Origin: DATKNA01 sp963755755 | GTDB lineage: Bacteria > Actinomycetota > Actinomycetes > Actinomycetales > Kineosporiaceae | Assembly: GCA_963755755.1 (NCBI GenBank) | Contig: CAVWLJ010000010.1 | Location: 434,001-498,000, forward strand | Length of the DNA stretch: 64,000 bases | Direction of reading: 5' to 3' | Shown here: piece by piece, positions 17,645 to 26,304 of the stretch | Layout of the letters: the number at the start of each line of letters is the position of its first letter | Numbering within the stretch: position 1 is the stretch's first letter | The notes under the pieces: model-generated | What the model saw: the letters and a program-made list of their open reading frames with translations, nothing else | Databases searched by the model: none | Told to the model about the DNA's origin: nothing | Position numbers and translations under genes: made by a program

Positions 17645-18844
17645 ATGAACGTGGTCGCGGCAGGTGCGCTCGACCAGCTCGACGGCAGCACGAGGCCGCT
17701 GCGGGTGGGTCTCGTCGGCGTGGGGCTGGTCGGTCAGGCCGGTCACGTTCTCACCCTCACCGAGGACCGAGCGCGCTTCGACGTCGTCGCGGTGATCGAT
17801 CCCTCGCCGTCCGCGAGGTCCGCGGTCGCGCGACGGTTCGGCCTCGCCCGCACCTGCGCGACCCTCACGGAGGCGATCCCGCTCGGGCTGGACGCCGTCG
17901 TCGTCGCCGTCCCCGACCCTGCGCACCTGCCCGTCTGCCTCGAGGCCCTCGCCGCCGGCCTGCACGTCTTCTGCGAGAAGCCCCTCGTGCAGAGCGTCGC
18001 GGACGCCGAGCGACTGATCGCGGCCCGCGGGGACCGGGTGCTGCAGGTCGGGTACATGAAGCTGTACGACCCGGCCGTCGAGCGCATGGTCGAGCTGCTC
18101 CAGGGCTCGGAGCCGGTCTACCTCTCCGTCGAGGTCAACGACCCCGACCAGGCCCCCTTCGTCGACCACCTCGGCCTGTTCGTGGCTCGGGACGTCCCTG
18201 CGGAGCTCGTCGAGCAGACCCGGGAGGTCACCGCCGGGGCGGTGCACGCCGCGCTCGGCCGGCCGGGGACGCCCGAGGAGGCTCGCGCCTTCGAGGCCTA
18301 CCTCAGCGCGCTCGTCCACGACGTGAGCCTGGTCCATCACCTCCTCGCCGCGGCGGGAGCCCGGGCTCCGCTGCCGCTCACGGACGCCGCGTGGTTCGAC
18401 GCCGGGCGCGGCGTGAGCCTCACCTGGGCCCTCCCGGCCGGCGGCGAGGCGCACCTGGTCCACCTCAACCTGCCCGGGGTGAGCGACTACACCGAGCGGG
18501 TCACCGCGTTCTGCCGCGACCGCGTCCTCGAGCTCACGTTCCCGTCGCCGTACCTGCGCCACCACCCGGCCCGCCTCGTCGAGAAGCGTTCCGTGGCCGG
18601 CAACCCGGCCGGGCTCACCGTGACCGAGCACCGGGTCTCCTACGAGGAGGCCTTCCGGAACGAGCTGCGCGCGTTCCACGCCTCGGTCACGACCGGGGCT
18701 CCGGTCCGGGCCACGGCCGAGACCGCCCGGGACGACCTGGCGGCCCTGATCGGCGCTTTCCGGATCGCCTCCGGGGTCGACCCCCGCGACACCGCCTCCA
18801 CCTCACCGCACACCGCAGGAGCTCGCACGTCCCGGGAGGACTGA
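17645..18844 (+). CDS. Gfo/Idh/MocA-family dehydrogenase (second copy)
   Basis: Predicted NAD(P)-linked oxidoreductase of 399 residues, clearly diverged from the neighbouring copy. Rossmann motif GLVGVGLVG at about residue 23 and FCEKPL with the catalytic-type Lys near residue 112. It is about 60-80 residues longer than the family core, with an insertion around residues 165-215 (EQTREVTAGAVH region). That insertion suggests a distinct substrate pocket. It is the first gene after the operator-flanked promoter, and its stop overlaps the next start (TGATG). Substrate unknown. Confidence 0.83.
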   Translation: MNVVAAGALDQLDGSTRPLRVGLVGVGLVGQAGHVLTLTEDRARFDVVAVIDPSPSARSAVARRFGLARTCATLTEAIPLGLDAVVVAVPDPAHLPVCLEALAAGLHVFCEKPLVQSVADAERLIAARGDRVLQVGYMKLYDPAVERMVELLQGSEPVYLSVEVNDPDQAPFVDHLGLFVARDVPAELVEQTREVTAGAVHAALGRPGTPEEARAFEAYLSALVHDVSLVHHLLAAAGARAPLPLTDAAWFDAGRGVSLTWALPAGGEAHLVHLNLPGVSDYTERVTAFCRDRVLELTFPSPYLRHHPARLVEKRSVAGNPAGLTVTEHRVSYEEAFRNELRAFHASVTTGAPVRATAETARDDLAALIGAFRIASGVDPRDTASTSPHTAGARTSRED

Positions 18845-19785
18845 TGAGGATCGGACTGTTCACCGACGGGCTGCACCACCTGCCGCGGCGCAAGGCCTTC
18901 GCGTGGTGCGTGGAGCAGGGCATCACCGACGTCGAGATGAGCGTGGGCCCGTGGGGAGCACGCACCCACCTGGACCTCGGCGCCCTGCTCTCCGACGCCG
19001 GGTCGCGTGCGGAGCTGCGACGCGACCTCGACGAGGCGGGGCTGCGCTTCTCCGCGGTCAACGCCGCAGGGAACCCGCTCCACCCGGACCCGGCCGAGCG
19101 GGAGCGGGCGCAGGCGATGCTGCGCGGGGCGATCGAGCTCGCCGCCGTGGCGGGCATCGACCGGGTGGTGACGATGGCGGGGTGCCCGGGCGGGCGGACC
19201 GGCGGCCCGATCGGAGTCTTCGGCCTCTGGGCCACGAGCAACGACGACGAGGGCATCTGGTCCTGGCAGATGGAGGCCGAGGTCGGCCCCTACTGGACCA
19301 CGCTCTCCGACTGGGCCGCCGCCACCGCGCCGGACGTGCGGATCTGCCTCGAACTCCACCCGGGCGTGAGCGTCTACAGCGTGGACACCTATCGCGCGCT
19401 GCGGACGTACACGCAGGACAACGTGTGGGTGAACCTCGACCCGAGCCACTTCTGGTGGCAGGGCGCCGACCCCGCCCGGGTGCTGGCGGAGCTCCCGGGC
19501 GTGGTGGGCTGGTCGCACGGCAAGGACACGACGCTGTACGCGGACCGGATCGCGGTCCGCGGCGTGCTCGACCACACCTTCCCGCCGGACCCGGCCGTCT
19601 CGGCATGGCACTTCTCCGCGGTGGGCGACGGCCACGACCTGGAGACCTGGCGGGGCTTCGTCCAGGCGCTGCGGGCGGCCGGCCACGACGGGGTCATCTC
19701 CATCGAGCACGAGGATCCGGGGCTGAGCCCCGAGGAGTGCATCGCCCGCTCCGCCTCGACGCTCCGCGCGGCGCTGGCCGATTGA
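18844..19785 (+). CDS. Sugar phosphate isomerase/epimerase-type TIM-barrel protein (first copy)
   Basis: Xylose-isomerase-like (AP_endonuc_2) barrel, 313 residues. Metal-ligand candidates appear at strand ends in the expected order: Glu in ICLELHPG, Asp and His in NLDPSHFWW, His in SHGKD, Glu in ISIEHEDPG. Homologues isomerise, epimerise or dehydrate keto-sugars and inososes, which fits a product of either neighbouring dehydrogenase. Start overlaps the upstream stop. No frame breaks. Confidence 0.83.
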   Translation: MRIGLFTDGLHHLPRRKAFAWCVEQGITDVEMSVGPWGARTHLDLGALLSDAGSRAELRRDLDEAGLRFSAVNAAGNPLHPDPAERERAQAMLRGAIELAAVAGIDRVVTMAGCPGGRTGGPIGVFGLWATSNDDEGIWSWQMEAEVGPYWTTLSDWAAATAPDVRICLELHPGVSVYSVDTYRALRTYTQDNVWVNLDPSHFWWQGADPARVLAELPGVVGWSHGKDTTLYADRIAVRGVLDHTFPPDPAVSAWHFSAVGDGHDLETWRGFVQALRAAGHDGVISIEHEDPGLSPEECIARSASTLRAALAD

Positions 19786-19792
19786 GCCGGCC

Positions 19793-20798
19793 GTGCCGCA
19801 CGTGACCGTCGTCGACGTCGCCCGCCACGCCGGGGTCTCCAAGTCGACCGTGTCCAACGTGATCCGCGGCAACGCCGTGGTCGCCCCGCAGACGCAGGCC
19901 CGGGTCGAGGCGTCGATCCGGGCCCTGGGGTACCGGCCCAACGGGGTCGCCCGGGCCCTGCGCGAGCGGGCGACGAAGGTGCTCGCCCTGGTCGTGCCCG
20001 ACCCCGTGAACCCGTTCTACGCCCAGCTCGCCCACGGGATGGAGCGGCGCGCACGCAGGGACGGCTACGGCGTCCTGGTCGCCCACACCGACTGCGACCC
20101 GGCCACCGAGCTGTCGCAGGTCACCGCGCTGATGTCCCGGCGCCCGGACGGCGTCCTCGTCGGCGCGTTGAGCAGCCGCTCGCGGTTGCACCTGCGGCTG
20201 CTCGACGAGGGCGTGCCCGTGGTCTGCGCGTTCGCCACCGAGGACGAGCGCCTCGGGATCCTCGACACCGATGACGTGACCGGCATGACCGCGATCGTCG
20301 AGCACCTCCACGGGCTGGGGCACCGGACGCGTGGCCTACGCCGGACAGGGTCTCGACGAGGCCGGCGCGGACCTGCGTCGGCGCGCATTCAGCTCGGCGG
20401 CGCAGGCGGTGGACATGGACGTCGTCGGCCTCGACGAGGACCCCACCGCCGTGGTCGCCCACAACGACACCGCGGCGATCGAGCAGCTGGACCTGCTGCA
20501 CCGGCGAGGCCTGCGGGTGCCGGACGACGTGAGCGTGACGGGCTACGACGACATCGAGCTGGCCTCCCACGCCCTGATCCGGCTCACGACGGTCGCGACG
20601 GACGCCGAGCTCGCGGGCGACGTCGCGGCGGAGCGTCTCATCGCGGCGATCCGCGAGCACCGGCACGTGAGCTCCCGTCACGTGCAGCAGGCGCGTCTCG
20701 TCGTGCGCGGCACCACCGGGCCGGCTCGTCATCACCGGACCGGGCCCACGACGGAGGAGACGGGGCGAGTGGCGGCAGTCGGTGAGCGTCATGGGTGA
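19793..20798 (+). CDS. LacI-family transcriptional regulator (frame break near 20330)
   Basis: The N-terminal helix-turn-helix (VVDVARHAGVSKSTVSNVI) and hinge (RPNGVARALRERAT) are textbook LacI. The periplasmic-binding-like effector domain follows. After a one-base break near 20330 the second part reads RVAYAGQGLD, then TAVVAHNDTAA and VSVTGYDDIELASH. Between the LGH segment and HND the protein is about 20 residues shorter than usual, so either a small deletion is present or the sequence is incomplete here. It sits inside the operon it probably controls and overlaps the ATPase gene. Confidence 0.8.
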
Positions 20799-21915
20799 GA
20801 TCGTCCTCACGGGCGTCGGCAAGGACTTCGACGGCGTCCAGGTGCTCGACGAGCTGGACCTGCACGTGCCGGACGGGCAGTTCGTCGTCCTGCTCGGGCC
20901 GTCCGGGTGCGGGAAGACGACCGCACTGCGGATCGTCGCCGGCCTGGAGCGCCCGACGCGGGGACGGGTCGAGATCGCGGGGCAGGACGTGACGCACCGC
21001 CCGCCCCGCGGCCGCGACGTCGCCATGGTCTTCCAGAGCTACGCGCTCTACCCCCACCTGTCGGTGGCGGAGAACATCGGCTACCCGCTCAAGGTGCGCA
21101 AGGTGCCGGCGGCCGAACGGGCCGAGGCCGTGCGGCGGGTCGCCGACGCGCTCGAGGTCGCCCACCTGCTCGACCGCCGTCCGCGCCAGCTCTCCGGCGG
21201 GCAGCGGCAGCGGATCGCCCTCGCCCGGGCCATCATCCGCGAGCCCGCCGCGTTCCTCATGGACGAGCCGCTGTCCAACCTCGACGCGAAGCTGCGCGTG
21301 ACGATGCGCGCCGAGATCAAGCGGCTGCAGCAGCGCCTGGGGACGACGACGGTCTACGTCACGCACGACCAGGTCGAGGCGCTGACGATGGCGGACCTGC
21401 TCTGCGTCCTCAAGGACGGCAAGGTGCAGCAGTACGCGCCGCCGCAGGAGGTCTTCGACCGGCCGGCCAACCGGTTCGTGGCCGAGTTCGTCGGCAACCC
21501 GCCGATGAACGTGCTCCCGGCCGGGTTGGATCCGCAGACCCGCGCCCTCGTCGTCGCCGGCTGCGGCGTCCCGCTGGGGGAGCGGTGGGCGGAGTGCGCG
21601 GACGTGGCCCCCGCCTTCGTCGGGGCCCGTGCCCGCGACCTCGAGTTGGCGGCCGCCGGCACTCCGGACGCGGTGCGCGGGAGCGTCTACGCGATCGAGC
21701 CGCTCGGCGACGAGGTGTTCGTCGACGTCCTGCTCGGCGGAACCCGGGTCAGCGTCCGGACCGAGCGGGGCTGGGGGGGTGCCGTGGGCGAGCCCGTCGC
21801 CGTTCGTCTCGACCCGCGGCGCTGCTGCTTCTTCACGGCCGACGGCACCACCGTCGTGCACCGATCGGCACAGGTACCGACGGCACGCAGCACCACCAGC
21901 ACCCTCGCCAGCTAG
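20782..21915 (+). CDS. Carbohydrate ABC transporter ATP-binding protein (UgpC/MalK type)
   Basis: Energises sugar import; 377 residues. Walker A GPSGCGKTT at about residue 39, Q-loop FQSYALYPHL, signature LSGGQRQR near residue 137, Walker B LMDEPLSNLD near 157 and H-loop YVTHDQVEA. The C-terminal TOBE/regulatory domain (from about residue 240) assigns it to the CUT1 group. Two starts are possible: GTG 20782 or ATG 20791; both overlap the end of the LacI gene. Its presence means this locus does not depend on a shared MsiK-type ATPase. Confidence 0.92.
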   Translation: MSVMGEIVLTGVGKDFDGVQVLDELDLHVPDGQFVVLLGPSGCGKTTALRIVAGLERPTRGRVEIAGQDVTHRPPRGRDVAMVFQSYALYPHLSVAENIGYPLKVRKVPAAERAEAVRRVADALEVAHLLDRRPRQLSGGQRQRIALARAIIREPAAFLMDEPLSNLDAKLRVTMRAEIKRLQQRLGTTTVYVTHDQVEALTMADLLCVLKDGKVQQYAPPQEVFDRPANRFVAEFVGNPPMNVLPAGLDPQTRALVVAGCGVPLGERWAECADVAPAFVGARARDLELAAAGTPDAVRGSVYAIEPLGDEVFVDVLLGGTRVSVRTERGWGGAVGEPVAVRLDPRRCCFFTADGTTVVHRSAQVPTARSTTSTLAS

Positions 21916-21944
21916 CCCAAGGCCAGGAAACGGAAGGAACCGTC

Positions 21945-23303
21945 ATGACAGAGCGCAACCGCGTCAGCCGCCGGGACATCCTGCGACTGGGGCTCGGCGT
22001 CGGGGCCGCCGCCGCAGGCATCCCCTTCCTTGAGGCCTGCGGCACCGCCTCCAGTTCCACCTCGTCGAGCGCGGCCGGGTCCGCCACGTCGTCGCGCGGG
22101 GGCAAGGTCGTCATCGGGGCGTTCGAGGACGGCGCGCTGGCGCCGTTCAAGCAGAAGATCATTCCGGCGTTCCAGCAGGCCACCGGCATCACGGTGGAGT
22201 TCCTCACCGAGCCGTACGACTCGTTCTTCGCCAAGGCCTTCCAGGACGGGCAGTCCAAGGCGGGTCAGTACGACATCTACATCATGGACGACCCGTGGAT
22301 CCCGCAGTACGCGGCGGCGGGCATCCTCGAGGACCTCGGCCAGCACGGGATCACCGCCGACGCCGACTACGCCCCGGCGTTCGCCGAGCTGGGGTACTGG
22401 CCGCCCCAGAAGGGCCCGCGGGTCAAGGGGTTCGAGAACGACCAGCCCAAGCTGATCGCCCTGCCCACCATCGGGGACCTGCAGACCCTGACCTATCGCA
22501 ACGACGTCTACAGCAAGGCGCCGGCCACCTGGGACGACCTCGTCGCCGGAGGAAAGGCGGGCGTCGCAGCACACAAGGTCAAGTACGGCTTCGTGTTCCG
22601 CGGGGTCAAGGGCAACCCCATCGTCACGTCGTTCTACCCGATCTTCCTGTCCTTCGGGGGGCAGATGTTCGACGAGACCTGGCAGCCGATCTTCAACTCG
22701 GCCGAGGGGAAGGCCGCCGCGGACTTCTTCGTCGGCACCCTGAAGTCCATCGCCCCGCCCGGGGTCGCGGAGTTCGACTCCGACCAGGAGGGGGCCGCGA
22801 TCCTGGGCGGTGACGCGGCGGCGATCATCCAGTACACCGGCAACGCCATCAAGTCCGACGACCCGACGGCGTCCAAGGAGGTGGGCAAGCTCGACTTCGG
22901 CGTCGTCCCGAAGCAGAAGACGGCGCTCGCCCAGATCGGCATCTTCATCCACGGCGTCTCGGCCTCCGCGCCGAACAAGGACAACGCCATCGCCTTCATG
23001 AAGTGGTACGGCAGCAACGACACGCAGACCCTGCTGGCCCGCTCCGGCGACGTCCCCGTGAAGATCCCGGCCTTCACGGACCCGCAGGCGGTCAAGGCCC
23101 ACCGGCTCCTGCCGACCGCGCTCGCGCAGTTGCAGTCCGGTGCCCAGGCCCGGCCCCGGACGCCGGACTGGTCGAAGGTGGAGTCGATCATCGGCACCGA
23201 GCTCAACAAGGCCCTCATCGCCGGGTCCGGCGGCGGCGCGGCTTTGGACTCGGCGGCCGGCCAGGTCAAGGACTACCTGAAGACCCAGGGCTACTACGGG
23301 TGA
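21945..23303 (+). CDS. Extracellular solute-binding lipoprotein of a carbohydrate ABC importer
   Basis: Binds the transported sugar outside the membrane; 452 residues. The signal peptide carries a twin-arginine motif (SRRDILRLGLG, Arg9-Arg10) followed by a lipobox ending at Cys32 (LEAC), so Tat export and lipid anchoring are likely. A Ser/Thr-rich linker leads into the family-1 binding fold (FEDGALAPFKQ, DIYIMDDPWIPQYAAAG, GGDAAAIIQYTG). It has its own ribosome site (GGAAGGAA) 30 bp after the ATPase gene. The ligand cannot be read from sequence. Confidence 0.9.
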   Translation: MTERNRVSRRDILRLGLGVGAAAAGIPFLEACGTASSSTSSSAAGSATSSRGGKVVIGAFEDGALAPFKQKIIPAFQQATGITVEFLTEPYDSFFAKAFQDGQSKAGQYDIYIMDDPWIPQYAAAGILEDLGQHGITADADYAPAFAELGYWPPQKGPRVKGFENDQPKLIALPTIGDLQTLTYRNDVYSKAPATWDDLVAGGKAGVAAHKVKYGFVFRGVKGNPIVTSFYPIFLSFGGQMFDETWQPIFNSAEGKAAADFFVGTLKSIAPPGVAEFDSDQEGAAILGGDAAAIIQYTGNAIKSDDPTASKEVGKLDFGVVPKQKTALAQIGIFIHGVSASAPNKDNAIAFMKWYGSNDTQTLLARSGDVPVKIPAFTDPQAVKAHRLLPTALAQLQSGAQARPRTPDWSKVESIIGTELNKALIAGSGGGAALDSAAGQVKDYLKTQGYYG

Positions 23304-23307
23304 GGGC

Positions 23308-24228
23308 GTGACGTCCGCGCAGCCGGCACTCGCCCGCGGCCGGCCCCGGCGGCGACTGTTCGGGGAGTCGGGCCTGGACGGCGTCCTGCCGTACCTCCTG
23401 CTCGCACCGACGCTCGTGCTCGTGCTCGCCGTCCTCGTCTACCCGATGATCGAGGGCTTCCGCACCAGCACGGGGTTCTACCGGTTCGGGCGCAGGGTGC
23501 GGGACGTCGGGTGGGGCAACTACACCCAGGCGTTCTCCGACCCCGCCTTCCGCGCCTCGGTCGTCACCACCGTCCAGTTCGTCGCGATCGCGGTGGCGAT
23601 CGAGACGGCGCTCGGCCTGGCGTTGGCCCTGCTCTGCCTGCGCGAGGTGCGGTTCGTCCGCGCGATCCGGGGCACCCTCATCCTGCCGATGATCGTGACG
23701 CCGGTGGTCGTGGGGATCATCTTCCGCCTCATCTACGCCTCGGACGTCGGCCTGCTCGCCACCCTCGCCAAGGCGGTCGGCCTGCCCCCGCCCGAGATCC
23801 TCGGACAGCCGGACGCGGCCTTCGCCGGGCTCATCCTCCTCGATGTCTGGGAATGGACCCCGCTGCTGTTCCTCATCCTCCTCGCCGGCCTGCAGTCGCT
23901 GCCGGTCGAGCCGTTCGAGGCGGCCAAGGTGGACGGCGCGAGCGGCTGGCGGACCTTCGTCGACCACACGCTGCCGATGCTGCGCCCCACGCTGCTGGTC
24001 GCCGTGTCGCTGCGCGCGATCGACGCCCTCACCACGTTCGACCAGGTCTACGTCCTCACCCGCGGGGGCCCGGGCACGGCGACCCAGCTCATCTCGATCT
24101 ACGGCTACCAGACGTTCTTCCAGTTCCAGCAGTTCGGCTACGCGGCGGCGCTGCTCATCATGGTCGCCCTCGTCGTCATCGCCCTGGCCGGCGCCGCCGT
24201 GGCCGTGATGCGGAGAGGAGCGCGATGA
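23308..24228 (+). CDS. Carbohydrate ABC transporter permease (MalF/UgpA type)
   Basis: Membrane subunit of 306 residues with six predicted spans (first near LPYLLLAPTLVLVLAVLVY). The cytoplasmic EAA loop that contacts the ATPase is EAAKVDGASGWRTF followed by HTLPMLRP. GTG start four bases after the binding-protein stop. The stop overlaps the next permease start (ATGA), as usual for a heterodimeric pair. Confidence 0.92.
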   Translation: MTSAQPALARGRPRRRLFGESGLDGVLPYLLLAPTLVLVLAVLVYPMIEGFRTSTGFYRFGRRVRDVGWGNYTQAFSDPAFRASVVTTVQFVAIAVAIETALGLALALLCLREVRFVRAIRGTLILPMIVTPVVVGIIFRLIYASDVGLLATLAKAVGLPPPEILGQPDAAFAGLILLDVWEWTPLLFLILLAGLQSLPVEPFEAAKVDGASGWRTFVDHTLPMLRPTLLVAVSLRAIDALTTFDQVYVLTRGGPGTATQLISIYGYQTFFQFQQFGYAAALLIMVALVVIALAGAAVAVMRRGAR

Positions 24229-25144
24229 CCGACGTGAGGCCGCCCGGCGCCGCCGTGTCGGCGGGCCTCGAGCCGACCGCGCGTCCCCGCAGACCGTCGG
24301 GACGGCGGAACCGCCGGCGCGCTCCCGCTGGGACCGGGCAGGGCGGCCGGTCGCGCTCGTTGTCGTGCTCGTCTTCACGCTGCTGCCGCTCGTGTGGATG
24401 CTCTCGACCTCGTTCAAGACCAACCGCGAGATCACCCAGGACGGCACCCTCATCCCGCGGTCGTTCACGTTCGCGAACTACACGGGGCTCTTCAACGGCC
24501 GCTCGTTCGGCTCCTACCTGACGAACTCCCTCGTCGTCACCACCCTCAGCGTCGGCATCGCGCTGCTCTTCGGCACGCACGCGGCCTACGCCGTGGCCCG
24601 GTTCCGGCTCTGGGGCGGGCTGGAGCGCTACCTCGGCTTCGGGCTGCTCATCACCAGGATCGTGCCGCCGATCGTGATCGTCGTCCCGGTCTTCCTCCTG
24701 GCCGAGGGCTTCGGCGTGCTCAACACCCGGCTGGGGCTGGTCCTCGTCTACTCGGCCTTCAACGTCTCGATCGTCGTCTGGATGATGGAGACCTTCTTCC
24801 GGGAGATCCCGGTGGACCTGGAGGAGGCCGCCATGGTGGACGGCGACACACGGTTCACCGCCTTCCGGCGGATCGTGCTCCCGCTCGCGGCGCCGGGCCT
24901 CGTCGCCACCGGGATCTTCGCGGTCATCGTCACGTACAACGAGTTCCTCTTCGCGCTCGTCCTCACCTCGACCCCGGACGCCGAGACGATGCCCGTCGGT
25001 GCGGCCACCCTGATCGGCCGCATCAACATCGACTGGGGAGCGATGAGCGCGGCCGGTGTCATCGGCGCCCTGCCGATCCTGCTGTTCGCCGCGCTCGTCC
25101 AGAGACACCTCGTGCGCGGTCTCACCCTCGGTGCCGTCAAGTAG
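24225..25144 (+). CDS. Carbohydrate ABC transporter permease (MalG/UgpE type; frame break near 24320)
   Basis: Second membrane subunit, about 305 residues once joined. The N-terminal 30-40 residues are basic and in a different frame from the rest; the break is near 24320, before the first span (LVVVLVFTLLPLVWMLSTSF). The EAA loop reads EEAAMVDGDTRFTAFRR with IVLPLAAPG. The final spans end RHLVRGLTLGAVK, typical of MalG homologues. It completes a full importer with the three preceding genes. Confidence 0.87.
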
Positions 25145-25165
25145 GCCCTCGACGACAGGAGTCCC

Positions 25166-26086
25166 ATGTCCCAGATCACCGTCGCCAACGCTCCCGTGAG
25201 CTACGGAGCCTTCGAGCTCACCGTCGGGATCGACGCGGCGACGCCCGACGGTCTGCACGTCCTCGACGAGGTGGCCGGTGCCGGCTACGGCGGGATCGAC
25301 CTGGGGCCGGTCGGCTACCTGGGGTCGGGGGAGGAGCTGGCCGACCGGCTGGCCGCGCGTGCCCTCGGGCTCGCGGGCGCCTACCTGGAGCTGCCGTACT
25401 CCGACGCCGACGCCCTGGAGAAGGTGCTCCCCGAACTCGACGCGCTGCTCGACACGTTCGACGCCGTCGCCGGGAAGCTGCCCGGCCCGCCCCCGCACCC
25501 CACGATCGCGGACGCCGGCTCCCCGGAACGGCGCGCCCACCCGGGCAGGGCCCACGCCGACCACGCTCTCGGGCTGGACGCCGACGGGTGGCGGCGCTTC
25601 GCCGCCGGCCTCGGCCAGGTGCTGCAGCGGTGCCGGGACCGCGGGTACGAACCGACCTTCCACAACGAGACCGGCACGTACGTGGAGGCGCCGTGGGAGG
25701 TCGAGCGCGTCCTCGAGGTCAGCGACGCCCTCCTGTGCCTGGACACGGGACACTTCCTCGTCGGCGGCGGGGACCCGGTGGCGGCCGTCCGCTCGTGGAC
25801 GTCGCGGATCAACCAGGTGCACGTCAAGGACGCGAGCCGGGCGGTGGTGACGGCGATCGTGGACGAGGGCGACCCGGTCGAGTCGGTGTGGTCGCGGGAG
25901 GCCTTCCCGCGCCTCGGCGAGGGGGACGTCGACGTGGACGGCGTGCTCCAGGGATTGCGCGAGCTCGGGTGGTCCGGCTGGCTCGTCGTCGAGCAGGACA
26001 CGCTGCCGCGGACGCCGGAGCGGTTCGCCCGGGCGGCGGCGGACCAGCGGGCCAACCGCGAGTTCCTGCGCGCGCGGGGGCTCTGA
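25166..26086 (+). CDS. TIM-barrel sugar isomerase / inosose dehydratase-like protein (second copy)
   Basis: Xylose-isomerase-like barrel, 306 residues, closer to the IolE (inosose dehydratase) branch than the first copy. The N-terminus ANAPVSYGAFELTVG resembles IolE-type proteins. Candidate metal ligands: Glu in FHNETGTYVE, Asp/His in CLDTGHFLVGG, His in INQVHVKDA, Glu in VVEQDT. A dehydratase or isomerase acting after a Gfo/Idh/MocA step is the natural reading, but no full inositol set (IolB, C, D, J) is nearby. ATG with AGGAG nine bases upstream. Confidence 0.82.
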   Translation: MSQITVANAPVSYGAFELTVGIDAATPDGLHVLDEVAGAGYGGIDLGPVGYLGSGEELADRLAARALGLAGAYLELPYSDADALEKVLPELDALLDTFDAVAGKLPGPPPHPTIADAGSPERRAHPGRAHADHALGLDADGWRRFAAGLGQVLQRCRDRGYEPTFHNETGTYVEAPWEVERVLEVSDALLCLDTGHFLVGGGDPVAAVRSWTSRINQVHVKDASRAVVTAIVDEGDPVESVWSREAFPRLGEGDVDVDGVLQGLRELGWSGWLVVEQDTLPRTPERFARAAADQRANREFLRARGL

Positions 26087-26131
26087 CACCGTTCCCGCCG
26101 GCGCGGTGCGGGCCGCGGCGGGGCCCGCCCG

Positions 26132-26304
26132 GTGCAGCGACCCGCTGCGCGACGCGACCGCGGCCGGACGGCTGGCACAGTGAACGCCGCGGTGCAGCGA
26201 CCCGCTGCAGCGACCGCGGCGGACGGCTGGCACAGTAACGCCGCGGTGCAGCGACCCGCTGCAGCGACCGGGGCGGACGGCTGGCACAGTGAGGGGGTGC
26301 AGCG
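26132..26304 (+). repeat. In-frame tandem repeats carrying copies of the ribF start region
   Basis: Four occurrences of GTGCAGCG begin at 26132, 26192, 26246 and 26297; the last is the likely ribF start codon. Spacings are 60, 54 and 51 bp, all multiples of three, and no stop interrupts the frame. Each unit also repeats GCGACCCGCTGC and GGACGGCTGGCACAGT. Translated, the units read roughly VQRPAAATAADGWHS. The array therefore offers four in-frame GTG starts for ribF and could lengthen the protein by up to 55 residues. The three upstream units look like duplications of the leader plus start codon. Confidence 0.85.

Noticed and set aside
16589..26086. C-glycoside deglycosidase (DgpABC/CarABC-like) system
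   Set aside because: Dehydrogenase and barrel proteins fit loosely, but the small partner protein required by these systems is absent.
26132..26304. Possible CRISPR-like array
   Set aside because: Units are directly joined without unique spacers, vary 51-60 bp, and align with the ribF frame.
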